64,000 bases of DNA. Source: Apostichopus japonicus. Taxonomy: Eukaryota; Echinodermata; Holothuroidea; Aspidochirotida; Stichopodidae. How positions within the stretch are numbered: the first letter of the stretch is position 1; every line of letters begins with the position of its first letter. The stretch is taken from the NCBI RefSeq assembly GCF_037975245.1, contig NC_092564.1:3557984-3621983 (forward strand). The letters run 5' to 3'. Shown here one piece after another: positions 53,720 through 64,000 of this stretch. The notes beneath the pieces were generated by a model, which was given only the letters and a program-made list of their open reading frames with translations, was not told the origin of the DNA and did not search any database. Position numbers and translations under genes: made by a program.

Positions 53720-55694
53720 CTTGCTTTGTTTTGTAGAAAGTACTATATCTCGGTCTGTTATAAAGTGTTTTTGCAAAGTTTGATGAAATTATAGAATGCC
53801 TGTTGAAACAGCAGCCTGCACTGTTAAGATACAAAAAAAAAAAAAAAAAGATCTTAATAATACACAATACTGTATGTGTAGAAATTTTGTGGTAATTTGA
53901 AAAAACATACTTATTAGTAAAATTGAATTTTCTTGGCACACAACTAGAATGTAACTTGTAAGCACTAAGCAGCTCTAACTAGAAACAGCGAAAAATTGCT
54001 GACATTGGAAAGGGACGTACTGAGCTTATAATTTTGAAATTTTCACATAGGCCTATATGCTAGGCCAGTTACCCACATGCAGTAGCATGGTGGGCTCATA
54101 ATTGACGCACTTAAGGATTTGATCAAAGATGTATATCAAGGAAATATCCAAATCGCTCAACTCTATGTGTTTTTCATATGTGTAGTCCCTCAGAAATGTT
54201 ATGATCTCAAAATATTTAAGGGAACTGTGCTTATGCACAGTACAATTGAGCAGAATTTGACCACAGAATGTCTGCCCTGTCAAGTTCTTTCATACCCCTA
54301 AATTGACACATTCGTCGATTAGCTAACTGTAGTCCAGGCCTTAGTATACTACTGTACATCCATTGGCTTTAGTTGCTGTTTGCTATGCTCTGAGCCTCTA
54401 AGCACAGACAGGTCAGGTCCCAGAGAGTAGTCTTATCATATTGAGGTAATGTTGGTCATTTTTAGGATGTAAGACTTCCAAATGCCCAAAACACATGCAA
54501 AACTGGTGGGAGGGTGTTAAAAGTTTTAAAAAATACCACAATTTGGTCAAGAAATAGCTGAAATGGATTCAAACTCATGAAAAATGTAATTCTGCTTGAC
54601 TGCAAAAAGTTTAGGTGGCCTGCTGTATCGTTGCTAGTAATAATTGAAGGTGCGTCAATTTCGGGGGTGCATCAACTATGAAGCCTTGACTATATAAAGG
54701 ATATAAAACTATTCTGTAGACCTGTGTCAATGAAATGGCTCCAACCAAGTGGCTTATCTATAGATTCCACCACAACCTATACATGATGCCTAGCAGTATT
54801 ATTCGTATGCATCTTGGCATGGTCTGTTGTTACAACTTACACTTTACACATGTATCATATTCATAATATTAATTAAGCCTAACTGCTAGTCTTCACTCTA
54901 TGTAGCTGTACGAGGTACAGTAGTCAAGGCTCCACGGTAGGCCAACAGCAGTAACAACGACAAATACGATAACCTTTGTCAGCAGTCCTCCGTTAGATTT
55001 CAACCTCAACAGTAATTTGATAGGCTAGTGTTAGACTACTGCAGGTCTATGATAGGAACAAGCCTAACTTACGAAACTAACCTGCAAAATGATTAAAGTG
55101 TTTGGTTAATAGTATTACGAGACACATCCCAATAAAATCACAAATAAGGTTTGAACATCGTTCGTGGAATACGTCTATATCCGTACTTACAACAATGGCT
55201 TGGCAACAAGCAGACTTCACATCTAGAGTTGTGTTCGAAAACTAGGAGGCGGAGCTACGGAACAAAAGCGTGCACGTAATTGGCTGACGGAATTACGTCA
55301 TGCTGTTAAAGGGTTAACAAATATAATAAGAAACCTTTAGCCTGTTGCGTATCACTAAATGAAAATTTGCTATAATGGAGCATGGATTGCAAGTGATTCA
55401 TGCAAATATATCACATCATATTCGTTTTCCCTATAGAAAGTTAAAATAAGTTAAAATTATATCAAGTTTTATCAACTTTATAGTACTTCACATTTCCATA
55501 TATTCCCCGTTTTGCTAGGAAAATATGAAGGCTACAATATAGTCTTGTCGAGACCCTAGTATGAACAGCCCAGTGTACCTTTCTTTTCCACAAAGCTATT
55601 TTATGTTTTCCCGTATCTATTTGCTGTACTGTCCAGAGAACTCCCGCGGAAACACCTAAGATTAATACTAGGGTCTTGCACATTTCTCCCAAGC
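53720..55694. other. Region upstream of POC5
   Basis: Contains an A-tract near 53834 and no supported coding exon. The POC5 promoter and 5' UTR should lie here; a less AT-rich stretch around 55180-55310 is a candidate but shows no decisive motif. Confidence 0.35.
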
Positions 55695-56412
55695 CAGGCG
55701 CGTATCCAGGGGGGCGTTGGGGGCGCGCGCCCCCCGGGTAAGAAAAAGAAGAGAGAAAACAAAGGGAAGAAAAAAGGGAAAAAGAGGGGAAAAAAAGAGG
55801 AGGAGGAGAGGAAGGAAGGGAAAAGAAAAAGAAGAAACAAAGAAAAAGGAGAAAAGTAGGGAGTAAAAGAAAAACGCCAAGACACCTGGAAGAGAAAGAG
55901 GAACAGTGACATCATTACAGCGATGATCCCTATTATATGACTGATCAAGGATTTCGGAAGGGGCGTGCGCCTCACCCTACCATCGTCAACTCCATTTTTG
56001 ACGTTTCCATTTTGTCCTCTCTCAATAATGTATATGTACATATATACTATATGTAAGGTCTATCATAACGCGTGTGTGTGTATATGAAACCTTCTATGAA
56101 ACCAACTGTGGCTGGTCGCGAACTCGACCGTGTCGTCAGGGAACATGACGCATTTCGGGAAGGGGGCGACCGCCCCACCCCCCCCCCCCCCCTTGAGCAT
56201 ATTTTTTTTTATGATATCGTTAGTAATTTCAAAATATAAAATGCTTAGATGCAACTTACAAGGCCGGGGAAGTGTCATTTCCAGCGATCTGGGAGGCATT
56301 TTCGGGCAAAAATTTTCTTGTACGCTTCGCGCCAACACATGGTGGCGCTACGCTTAGATAGTTGGCCTACAGGCTTCGCCCCTCACTTGGCAAACTCCTG
56401 GCTACGCGCCTG
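55695..56412. mobile_element. CAGG-ended non-autonomous element with polypurine tract
   Basis: Ends CAGGCGCGTATCCAG and CTGGCTACGCGCCTG are inverted with one mismatch. The left part has a GCGCGCGCCCCCCGGG stretch and a purine-only-like tract (about 55738-55880). The right part carries the shared 95-bp module at 56268-56361. The flanks do not show an exact 8-bp duplication, so hAT membership is inferred from the ends and the module. Confidence 0.6.
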
Positions 56413-56511
56413 CTCGAATTTGTAAAGCAAACAGCAGATATCACATCATATCAATGAGCATGAAAATGGCATTCAAAGATGAACAGCCTCAAAACTGTCT
56501 ATGTGTGAAGT

Positions 56512-57062
56512 CATGGGCGTACTAGCCCAATTTGATTTGGGGACTGTAACGACTTGCCCGGAAAAAAATAACCAAAAACATGTTAATGTCAATATCACAT
56601 AAGCCAGCATCGGTTAACATCGTATGCCATCGTGTACCGTACGATCCGTGAAAGTTGCGCAGTATACCGTGGGATGCTAATGTAAACAACAAAATGTCTT
56701 ATGTAGATGGGGAAAACCTTGAAAAGGGGGCTGACGGGTATTGTGGGCCGCGACGTAGAATCACCTACAAAAGCAATGATCCACAGGACATGCGATGAGG
56801 TCGAACATGATTTGTGACTGGTGACAATCTTAAAAAAGGTTATGGATGGAAAAAAAACTATTGGGAAATACTTGGTTCTCAGGCAAAAAGTGTACATCTG
56901 GTCGGTCATTTTTAAGCCTGAGAACTTGAGAAGTGCCATTTCCGGTGATCTAGGGGTATCAAAACCAGAAAATGTTCTTGCGCTGCGCGCAAACCGATGG
57001 TGGCGCTCCGCTTAGATAGTGATTGGCGCCCCCCGGATCAGAAAATCCTGGATACGCCCCTG
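56512..57062. mobile_element. Second CAGG-ended element of the same family
   Basis: The right end CTGGATACGCCCCTG matches the family terminus, and the module recurs at 56925-57020. The left end, CATGGGCGTACTAGC, is degenerate, so the start is uncertain. No target duplication is seen. It might instead be the older host into which the 55695-56412 copy inserted. Confidence 0.45.
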
Positions 57063-57665
57063 CAAGCTATCTTATCGTTTCCTCTGAATTTGGCAGATAT
57101 GCTTAGCAAAAGCGAAGAAGCCAATCAGTTTGCCTCCCACAGTGAACAATCACTTGGCTTTAGATTGGTTTGTACACTGCGAGACGGTCGCTAATTGCTG
57201 TAGAAAAAACATGATCCCACATGACACGCAATTTTGTAACAATAATGTGAATAAAGATTTGTGGTTTGCATAAGTTCACGCCTCTCTTTGGAGAAATATC
57301 CAAGACGTTTGTATCGGACAGATCCTCGGGCATGTAAAATAGAGTGGGCAAGTACTTCGTTGTATGCATAAACGGACTCTGAGGCATGTACACTTGCACG
57401 CGATAAAAAGAGTATTACAAACGACTTGGCCAAGACTAGCTACAATATACTAAATCTTTGACTAAATATAACTGACAGACCACTATTACAGACACTATAC
57501 TGTATCATTACTTCACTGTTTCAATCAAGAAAAGGACTAGTTGATATAAGCACCCAGTTTGGTTCCGATTATCAATCACAAGCTCCATTCGTGATAACGT
57601 TCCGATTCTGGCCAACTTGAGTGATATTTCATACTTCGGAGGCCATTAACTAGGTCTACTAACCA

Positions 57666-58052
<387 letters not shown>

Positions 58053-58806
58053 TAATAATAACATTGTCTCATCATTCTCTACATATCGTGTGGTTTAATG
58101 CCTTCCATACATGTTGATAAGCAGAAATAACTAAAAACCAATTAGTAGATATTTTGACGTTTGACTTATGACGTCATCGATCACACTCATGAGTTTACAT
58201 TCCTCCTTATGTAAAATTCTTAAAGATCGCGGGTTCAGTCAGTTAATTGACATGAAGTTTGAGATTTCTGTACCTGAATGATGGATTTGTACCGCATGCA
58301 CTATTCAAAATGGCCCATTTGGCTATGCCACAAGTACGCGATACGAGTGTCATGTAACACACACAATATGCACACAGTGTATGAGTGATAGGCCTATACA
58401 ACACGTTCATATGTATTCTGTTGCATAGCTGTAGCATTGACAGAAAATGGTAAGTTTGAACCTTTTTACTTTTATTTTAAGGCTTATTTGAGTGGTAGAA
58501 CTTATATGTAGTATATGTAGTGAGCCTGCTAGCGAACGGGGTGCCAATTAGATATTGGCCCAATAAGGTGCGCTTGGGATCGCCCGGCCCCGAACATCTG
58601 GATACTTATTGATAATAAGGCCTGAATCACTGACCAGCTTCCATTGTCACGGGGCAACCAGTGCGAACGGTTATTTTCCGAAACGTAACGCAACATCGAA
58701 GGCACGAAATACTGGGCAACCCGACATGAACTTAGAAGGGGGGGGGGGAGAGAGATACATGGTCACAGCAAGAAAGCATTTATAAATTTCAAAGGTATTT
58801 CAATTC

Positions 58807-58975
58807 TACGGTGGCTTAATAGGGACACAGGGAATAAAGGGGGTCCTCAAATTTCAAAATGTTGACTGTTAATCTCAAAATTGGGAATTTAAAAGTCAAC
58901 ATTTTGAGATAAGAAGTAAACAAATTGAGAATTGAGGACACTTTTTCATCGTATATCCCTATTAAGCCTACCGTA
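58807..58975. mobile_element. Short palindromic MITE, 169 bp, with 6-bp duplication
   Basis: Ends TACGGTGGCTTAATAGGGA and TCCCTATTAAGCCTACCGTA are inverted with one mismatch. CAATTC flanks both sides (58801-58806, 58976-58981). The interior also folds on itself through CAAAATGTTGACT and AGTCAACATTTTG. Confidence 0.75.
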
Positions 58976-60185
58976 CAATTCCACCTGTTTCAAAGATTGA
59001 TTCCTAATACATGGAAAAATAAAATCAGATTACTGTCATATATTCTGCATCGCTTCAGACGTTAGAAAAAACATATTTTTACATTCCTTCTTTAATTTTC
59101 TAATCAGAGCACCGATACGGTTTTTTATTGGGGCTGTATGGGCCGAAATGTTGAGAAGTTTACTTACTAGTTTTAGGATCACATCACAATTATTCTTTTG
59201 TTTTAAATTGCGTCTTTTAATCTGTAAATATTACAGAAAATCATCACGAACGTCTAATTTCAAATTCGAATAGATATGGCCTACGGCACATAGGAAAATT
59301 AATTAAGTTTTGGTTAACATTCTAATTTATACATTTGCTTGATATGTACTGCAACTTGTTTAAGTTTAATTCATTGTTTGTGTGCATATAGACCTCTACC
59401 CTGCTAATAAGTATATAAGTGACAGCAATGGGATCTTGTAATGTTCTACTTGACTTCAAGAAGAAAAAAAGGTCAGATCACAGCTCTTTGGCTTGAAGTT
59501 TTATAACAGAAGTGTATGAGCGGAAGCTAGTTTTTATGCTGCATTCAAACATTTTCGAGCAGATGGGAGGCATCGATCCGAATCTCTTGGTAAAACAAGG
59601 ACCATGGGTTGTACATAATGTATTTCATTTATCTACATAATGATACATGAAAATATGCCAAGTGAACGGATAATATATAATATTTCAATGACCAAGTGCT
59701 CTATTAGCAGATAGCATAAAGTACGAAACTGTTTACAAATGCTACAATATGATTTGAGAATATGCAACACTTATACCAGCCTAGATCAGTTTCTTGAATA
59801 TGTGGCCCGAGAAATGTTTTAGCGGCTACATCATTCAATATTTCCCCAGTATTATCTGTAAGACTAATAGGCCGTATGAGATACACACAAGATAGAAAAC
59901 TTACTTAAATATTATTCAGATCAGTATAACAGTCACATCTTAGGTTGAATACTTTGCTCGCGACTGATGAAGTGCATGCAGATACTCTGGAAACCGCAGA
60001 GTCAACGCTGAAAAAATAATTGTGACAAGCTTGTATCATATTCAGAACTTGTGTCTTGCCGGGATGAGCCGGTATCAATTTTAATGTATTACCAGGGTCT
60101 TCTGATCATAGGCATAAGCGACGGGTTTTACAAAGTGTGGCGAGGTTAAAATACAAGAAAAAAAAGGAAAAAAAATATGTTTAAA

Positions 60186-60226
60186 TATAAATATATATAT
60201 ATATACACACATATATATATATATAT

Positions 60227-60311
<85 letters not shown>
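60186..60311. repeat. (TA)n microsatellite with short CA interruptions
   Basis: About 125 bp of alternating TA with CACACA runs near 60205 and 60230, followed by a tRNA-like fragment. Confidence 0.95.
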
Positions 60312-60312
<1 letters not shown>

Positions 60313-62574
60313 CGGGAGGCCTGGCTTCGAATCCCGGTGATCTTTCTTAATGTGTGATTCTTAAAGGTTTTAAGAAATCCCAGAGATCGATGTCTTCTAA
60401 AGAAAAGTTTTTACTAACCTTTAAGCGCCCCCTGTTAGATACCTAGGAAGGGATCCTTTAGGGAACTATGCTTTTGTATATGTATTATATATCATATATT
60501 ATGTCACCTTGTTATCACAGTTAGATTTCATTACAAGGGTATAGGCGTATATCCAATACAAATATATATTTCCATGAGTAAAACTTGTATTTCCTGTAAT
60601 GGATCTTTCACAAACACGAACATTTCCTATCGATGGATATACATATACCAGCCCGGTTTGTATATGTGTCAGTACGTAAGTGTAGTGAATGTAACTTGAT
60701 GAGTGTTTTGACGTATTCAGTCATCGATATTTCGCACGTGAATTAACACGAATTATCGCTTACTTCTTGCAATTACTGTAGATACATCGGTATATTAATC
60801 TAACAAGTTATAAGATCAAAATAAAATAAAACTGTTTGCAAACTGCTTATCCACTAGAGAGCCTGTGTAATAGAATGTGTAAAATTAAGATCCAGGAAAA
60901 AGAAAGTAGGAAGTAAAGGAAGACACATTTTTAATCTTTTTTTTTTGTACAGCGGCTGACTAGCGAATAGTTGGAACAGTCTGAATGCAGCACAGGTTTG
61001 TATCTCTGTTGAAATACGTAAACGTGCAGCAACACTTTGGTTGCATGAAAGCAGTCATTTTACTGCGTTTACTTGTGGACTTTGTTTAGAGCTTGTTAAC
61101 TCTACTTTACCATACAAATTAACAGTTTTATAGGTATTTCATTTTTTTTCTCACGTGTTCCTCAGGTAGTACTGCATGTGTAGGCTAGTACAGTAACATT
61201 TCCATATACGTACTTCCATTACGTCTTCCTGTAACGTATTTGAAGTTACAAGTTAAATTTTATTATAGGAATATAATTTAATTATAATTGTAAGGGGAAA
61301 GAATATCTTACAGAAACAAAATGATAAGCTCCTCTGTCTATGTCATAAATTGCATAATTTATGGTCTAAGCTATGGTCACTGTCAATGAATGTTAAGCTA
61401 CGAAAAAGGGGAAGCATAGGCTATACGGTAATACATTTGATCTCTGCCAGACGGCTGCTGACATTTGTGGAACGAGGTGTACACTATAGGATCTACTCAC
61501 ATGTTTCACCCCCCCCCCCCCTCCCATTGCTCCCGCACGCACACACCACCACCAACACCACCCCTTAACACTTCATAAAAATGTTATATATCGATTACAG
61601 AAACAGATTGTTCAACTTTTCACAAATTATCAGTGATATATTAACTGTGCATGGTTTGATATGTTTATCACAATGAAGCAAAAATAGCCTACAGATTCGA
61701 TGTGAAATGTGTCGTTCTATAATATTCCATATGAAAGTTAGTAAATCCAAAAGTTTGAAAATGAATTACCCTTATACTTGCAGACACAAGGACTGTAGGA
61801 TAAGTACATACATGTTTCTTTTGTGTGTGTGTGCTGAGTGCAGCTTACTTCAAGATATCGAAAGAGAAACGTTATTCTAAAACAGTGTTAAATACAACGA
61901 GCGTATTCTTCAGGGTATACCTCCTATAATGGTTGTTAATGGGTTAATTAAAGGAATCAAAGAAATACGATAGACGTATATGTACAGTATACAATGCAGT
62001 ACACTGCCTACGCTATATGTAACACAACGTTTGCATTATACGCTAGACTTATCTGTACATTATGTACTGCAGTACACTGCCTAGACGCTATATGTAACGC
62101 AACGTTTGTATAATATAAGGTATACATTAATTTTTGTTTGCTTGTAAAGTTTCAATATTGCACTTCAAAATGATGTTCACTATCGGTCGAGGGCCTAACT
62201 TTAACGAAATGGAAAAGTTCCTCCCACAAGGAAACTCATTTATACTATATTAATGCATGACCAAACCTTTAATGAAGAGGATGCTTTCATCAGCAACTAT
62301 GCGCTATTCATGTAAATATTAATAAAAGTTTACCTTTGCTCATCAGTTATTTAAATCCAAATCTATCATATACGATTTTATATATCCCCAATAATGTAAT
62401 CCTGAATCCATAGGGTCAAACCCGTTTATATTGTTAGAGGGTGGGTGGTAAAATTCATCTCGATTTAGTTGTCATGAAAGACCGGTTTGGGTATTCTGCA
62501 AGACTGACGGAGAACACACTGTACAACCATATCATTTTCCATGTCGCAATCTGCAAAATAATAGGCGATTTACC

Positions 62575-62576
<2 letters not shown>

Positions 62577-62630
<54 letters not shown>
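62577..62630. repeat. (TA)n microsatellite
   Basis: Roughly 26 uninterrupted TA units, about 120 bp before the start codon of the LRR-type gene. Confidence 0.95.
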
Positions 62631-62632
<2 letters not shown>

Positions 62633-62750
62633 CCAGACCCGATACCTAGGCATAGTCTGCTTACGTTTTTTGATCACTACCTTGTACTATCTTTTGCCTA
62701 AATGATTTAATTCGCGTGCAAGGTCTTGTTTGCTATAGTTTCCATCCAGA

Positions 62751-64000
62751 ATGCTGCTGTTCATACTTATTTTGACCGCTGGTTTATTCGGCGAAGGACG
62801 TGCTTTGACTGATATCAAACTAACTTTCTATGGAACTAATGGTCAAGGTAAATTTAGAAATTTAGAAATTTTAATTTTTCTTTAAAACGAGAGAGAGGCT
62901 TGTTATGGAATTGTCTGTATAAATGTGTTTATAGCAAAAGTTTTGTTGATATTGTTCATAAAACTCATTGTTTGTATTCTGTAAAAATATTATCAATTCT
63001 CATGACCCTTAACCTTTAACTTCTCCTTTAGTACACCTCGAACTATTTTTGCCCTAAGACGAGAGTCGATGTTTCGTATTATGTGTGTACAACGTACTTC
63101 AACGTACTTTGCATCTCAGCAACTAAATCTTCACAAGGAACGTTCCAACCCCCCCCCCCCCCTCCACCTCTCTCTCTCTCTTTCCCTCTTGGTAGCTTTA
63201 ATGTTTTCTTGTTACTAACCCACAAAAACACATTAAAACGCCCAAACATTGGTCTAAGTTTTTTTTTTTCAGTACCCATCAACACGATTTTGACATAGCC
63301 TTCTGGCGGGGGCAGAAAGTTGCCTCTGGTCGAACTTCGCCCAGTTTATATGTCTTCATAAAAGAGCACAATTTCGAAAAGAAGGAAACTAAAAATTTCG
63401 ACTCGTTATATGAGGATAAACAGTTGAAATTTTGAAATGAGACATATCTTAAAATTTTGATACAAAACGTCATGTTTTGACATAAAGATACGAAATTTCG
63501 TGGAAACTTAATAAATTTCACGAAAGATCGATATTTTGAAATAAAATGATGAAATTATGTATGCAGATGAAAAAGTCAACAATGTGATATGAATAGTCGA
63601 CGTTTATATGGAAAGCTCCACATTTCTGTACAAGAAGTCGAAACTTTGAGAGTGTCGTCGAAGTTTTTGGAAAAAGAGTGGACATTTTGAACCACAATTA
63701 CATCTATCATTATCATTGGTCTCTAGAGCAAACCAATTTACCTCACAGTATTTTCTGTAGGTGGCGAGGTCGTACATCGGCGAGGCTGGAAATAACATGT
63801 AGAGACCACGGTCCAGTGTATATTATATTTTTTGTTTGGTTTTCACAGAATAAGAAATTAATAAATAAAAAATATGACAATATATTTATATTCTCAGCTC
63901 CAGATGCATGTGGTCCACATGGTGTTTGCGACTGCGCATTTTACATGGACTTTAACGATATCTACTGTAAAGGTATCGATATATATGAAGTACCAAGAAA
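62751..64000 (+). CDS. Leucine-rich-repeat secreted or receptor protein, 5' end only
   Basis: Exon 62751-62847 starts with a signal peptide (MLLFILILTAGLFGEGRA, cleavage likely after this) and ends with donor CAAG-GTAAAT. Exon 2 begins at 63898 after TTCTCAG and stays open to the window end. Phases agree (G+CT = Ala). The residues CGPHGVCDC, then YCKGIDIYEVPR, fit the LRR N-terminal cap: a C-x5-C-x-C cluster, a fourth Cys, then a short strand ending VPR, as in Slit- or Toll-type proteins. The repeats themselves would lie beyond the window, so the family is an inference from the cap. The intron between (62848-63897) holds only a C-rich tract near 63150. Confidence 0.65.

Noticed and set aside
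53720-53776. Upstream in-frame ATG for POC5 at 53776
   Set aside because: The ATG at 53719 gives MSSLEE, matching the family start; the extension has no counterpart.
55601-56041. Minus-strand frames rich in Phe/Leu/Ser
   Set aside because: Translation of the polypurine tract inside a transposon.
60312-60345. tRNA gene after the TA tract
   Set aside because: Only a B-box-like stretch and a partial T arm are present; no cloverleaf can be formed.

Overview
The window is nuclear DNA of an animal: multi-exon genes with GT-AG introns, AT-rich spacers, DNA transposons with target-site duplications, microsatellites and intronic minisatellites. The proteins keep the architecture of deuterostome orthologues. 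The transposon mix (CAGNG-ended hAT-like elements, TTAA-flanked elements, small MITEs) suits a marine invertebrate deuterostome, most likely an echinoderm. That placement is an inference from sequence style.

Five genes were reconstructed exon by exon, with reading phases that agree across every junction. (1) USP8, plus strand, 2942-16455: an endosomal deubiquitinase whose N-terminal MIT and rhodanese exons lie before the window. (2) A CEP70-type centrosomal protein, minus strand, 24781-20497, a short form matching only the C-terminal half of the family. (3) TDRKH/Papi, plus strand, 29152-38355: membrane anchor, two KH domains and a Tudor domain, acting in piRNA maturation. (4) POC5, minus strand, 53719-44100: a centrin-binding centriole protein. 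(5) The first two coding exons of a secreted or membrane leucine-rich-repeat protein, plus strand, 62751 to the window end. USP8/CEP70 and TDRKH/POC5 are tail to tail; CEP70/TDRKH and POC5/LRR are head to head. Two of the five proteins are centriolar, but nothing shows that the genes work as a unit.

Two patterns stand out. First, three minisatellite arrays (two in USP8, one in TDRKH) each begin inside the last 15-47 nt of a coding exon and run into the intron, so each unit repeats the exon end with its 5' splice site. By my count they hold 10, 17 and 15 exon-end/donor copies. Second, four USP8 introns each hold one copy of an 85-87 nt sequence with the anatomy of a box C/D snoRNA: terminal stem, C box ATGATGA, an invariant guide-like segment and D box CTGA. 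I know of no description of this family in USP8, and its target is unassigned.

The rest is mobile or simple DNA: hAT-like elements with exact 8-bp duplications (16767-18486, 32426-32826, 42593-42957), TTAA-flanked elements (6165-7504 with a nested insertion, 32887-34136), small MITEs (25270-25506, 36035-36296, 58807-58975), a CAGG-ended cluster (55695-57062), a SINE-like copy, a tRNA-Pro relic, and long (ATG)n and (TA)n tracts. Long stretches of 16.5-20.4, 24.8-29.1, 38.4-44.1 and 53.8-62.7 kb hold no coding sequence that I can support.
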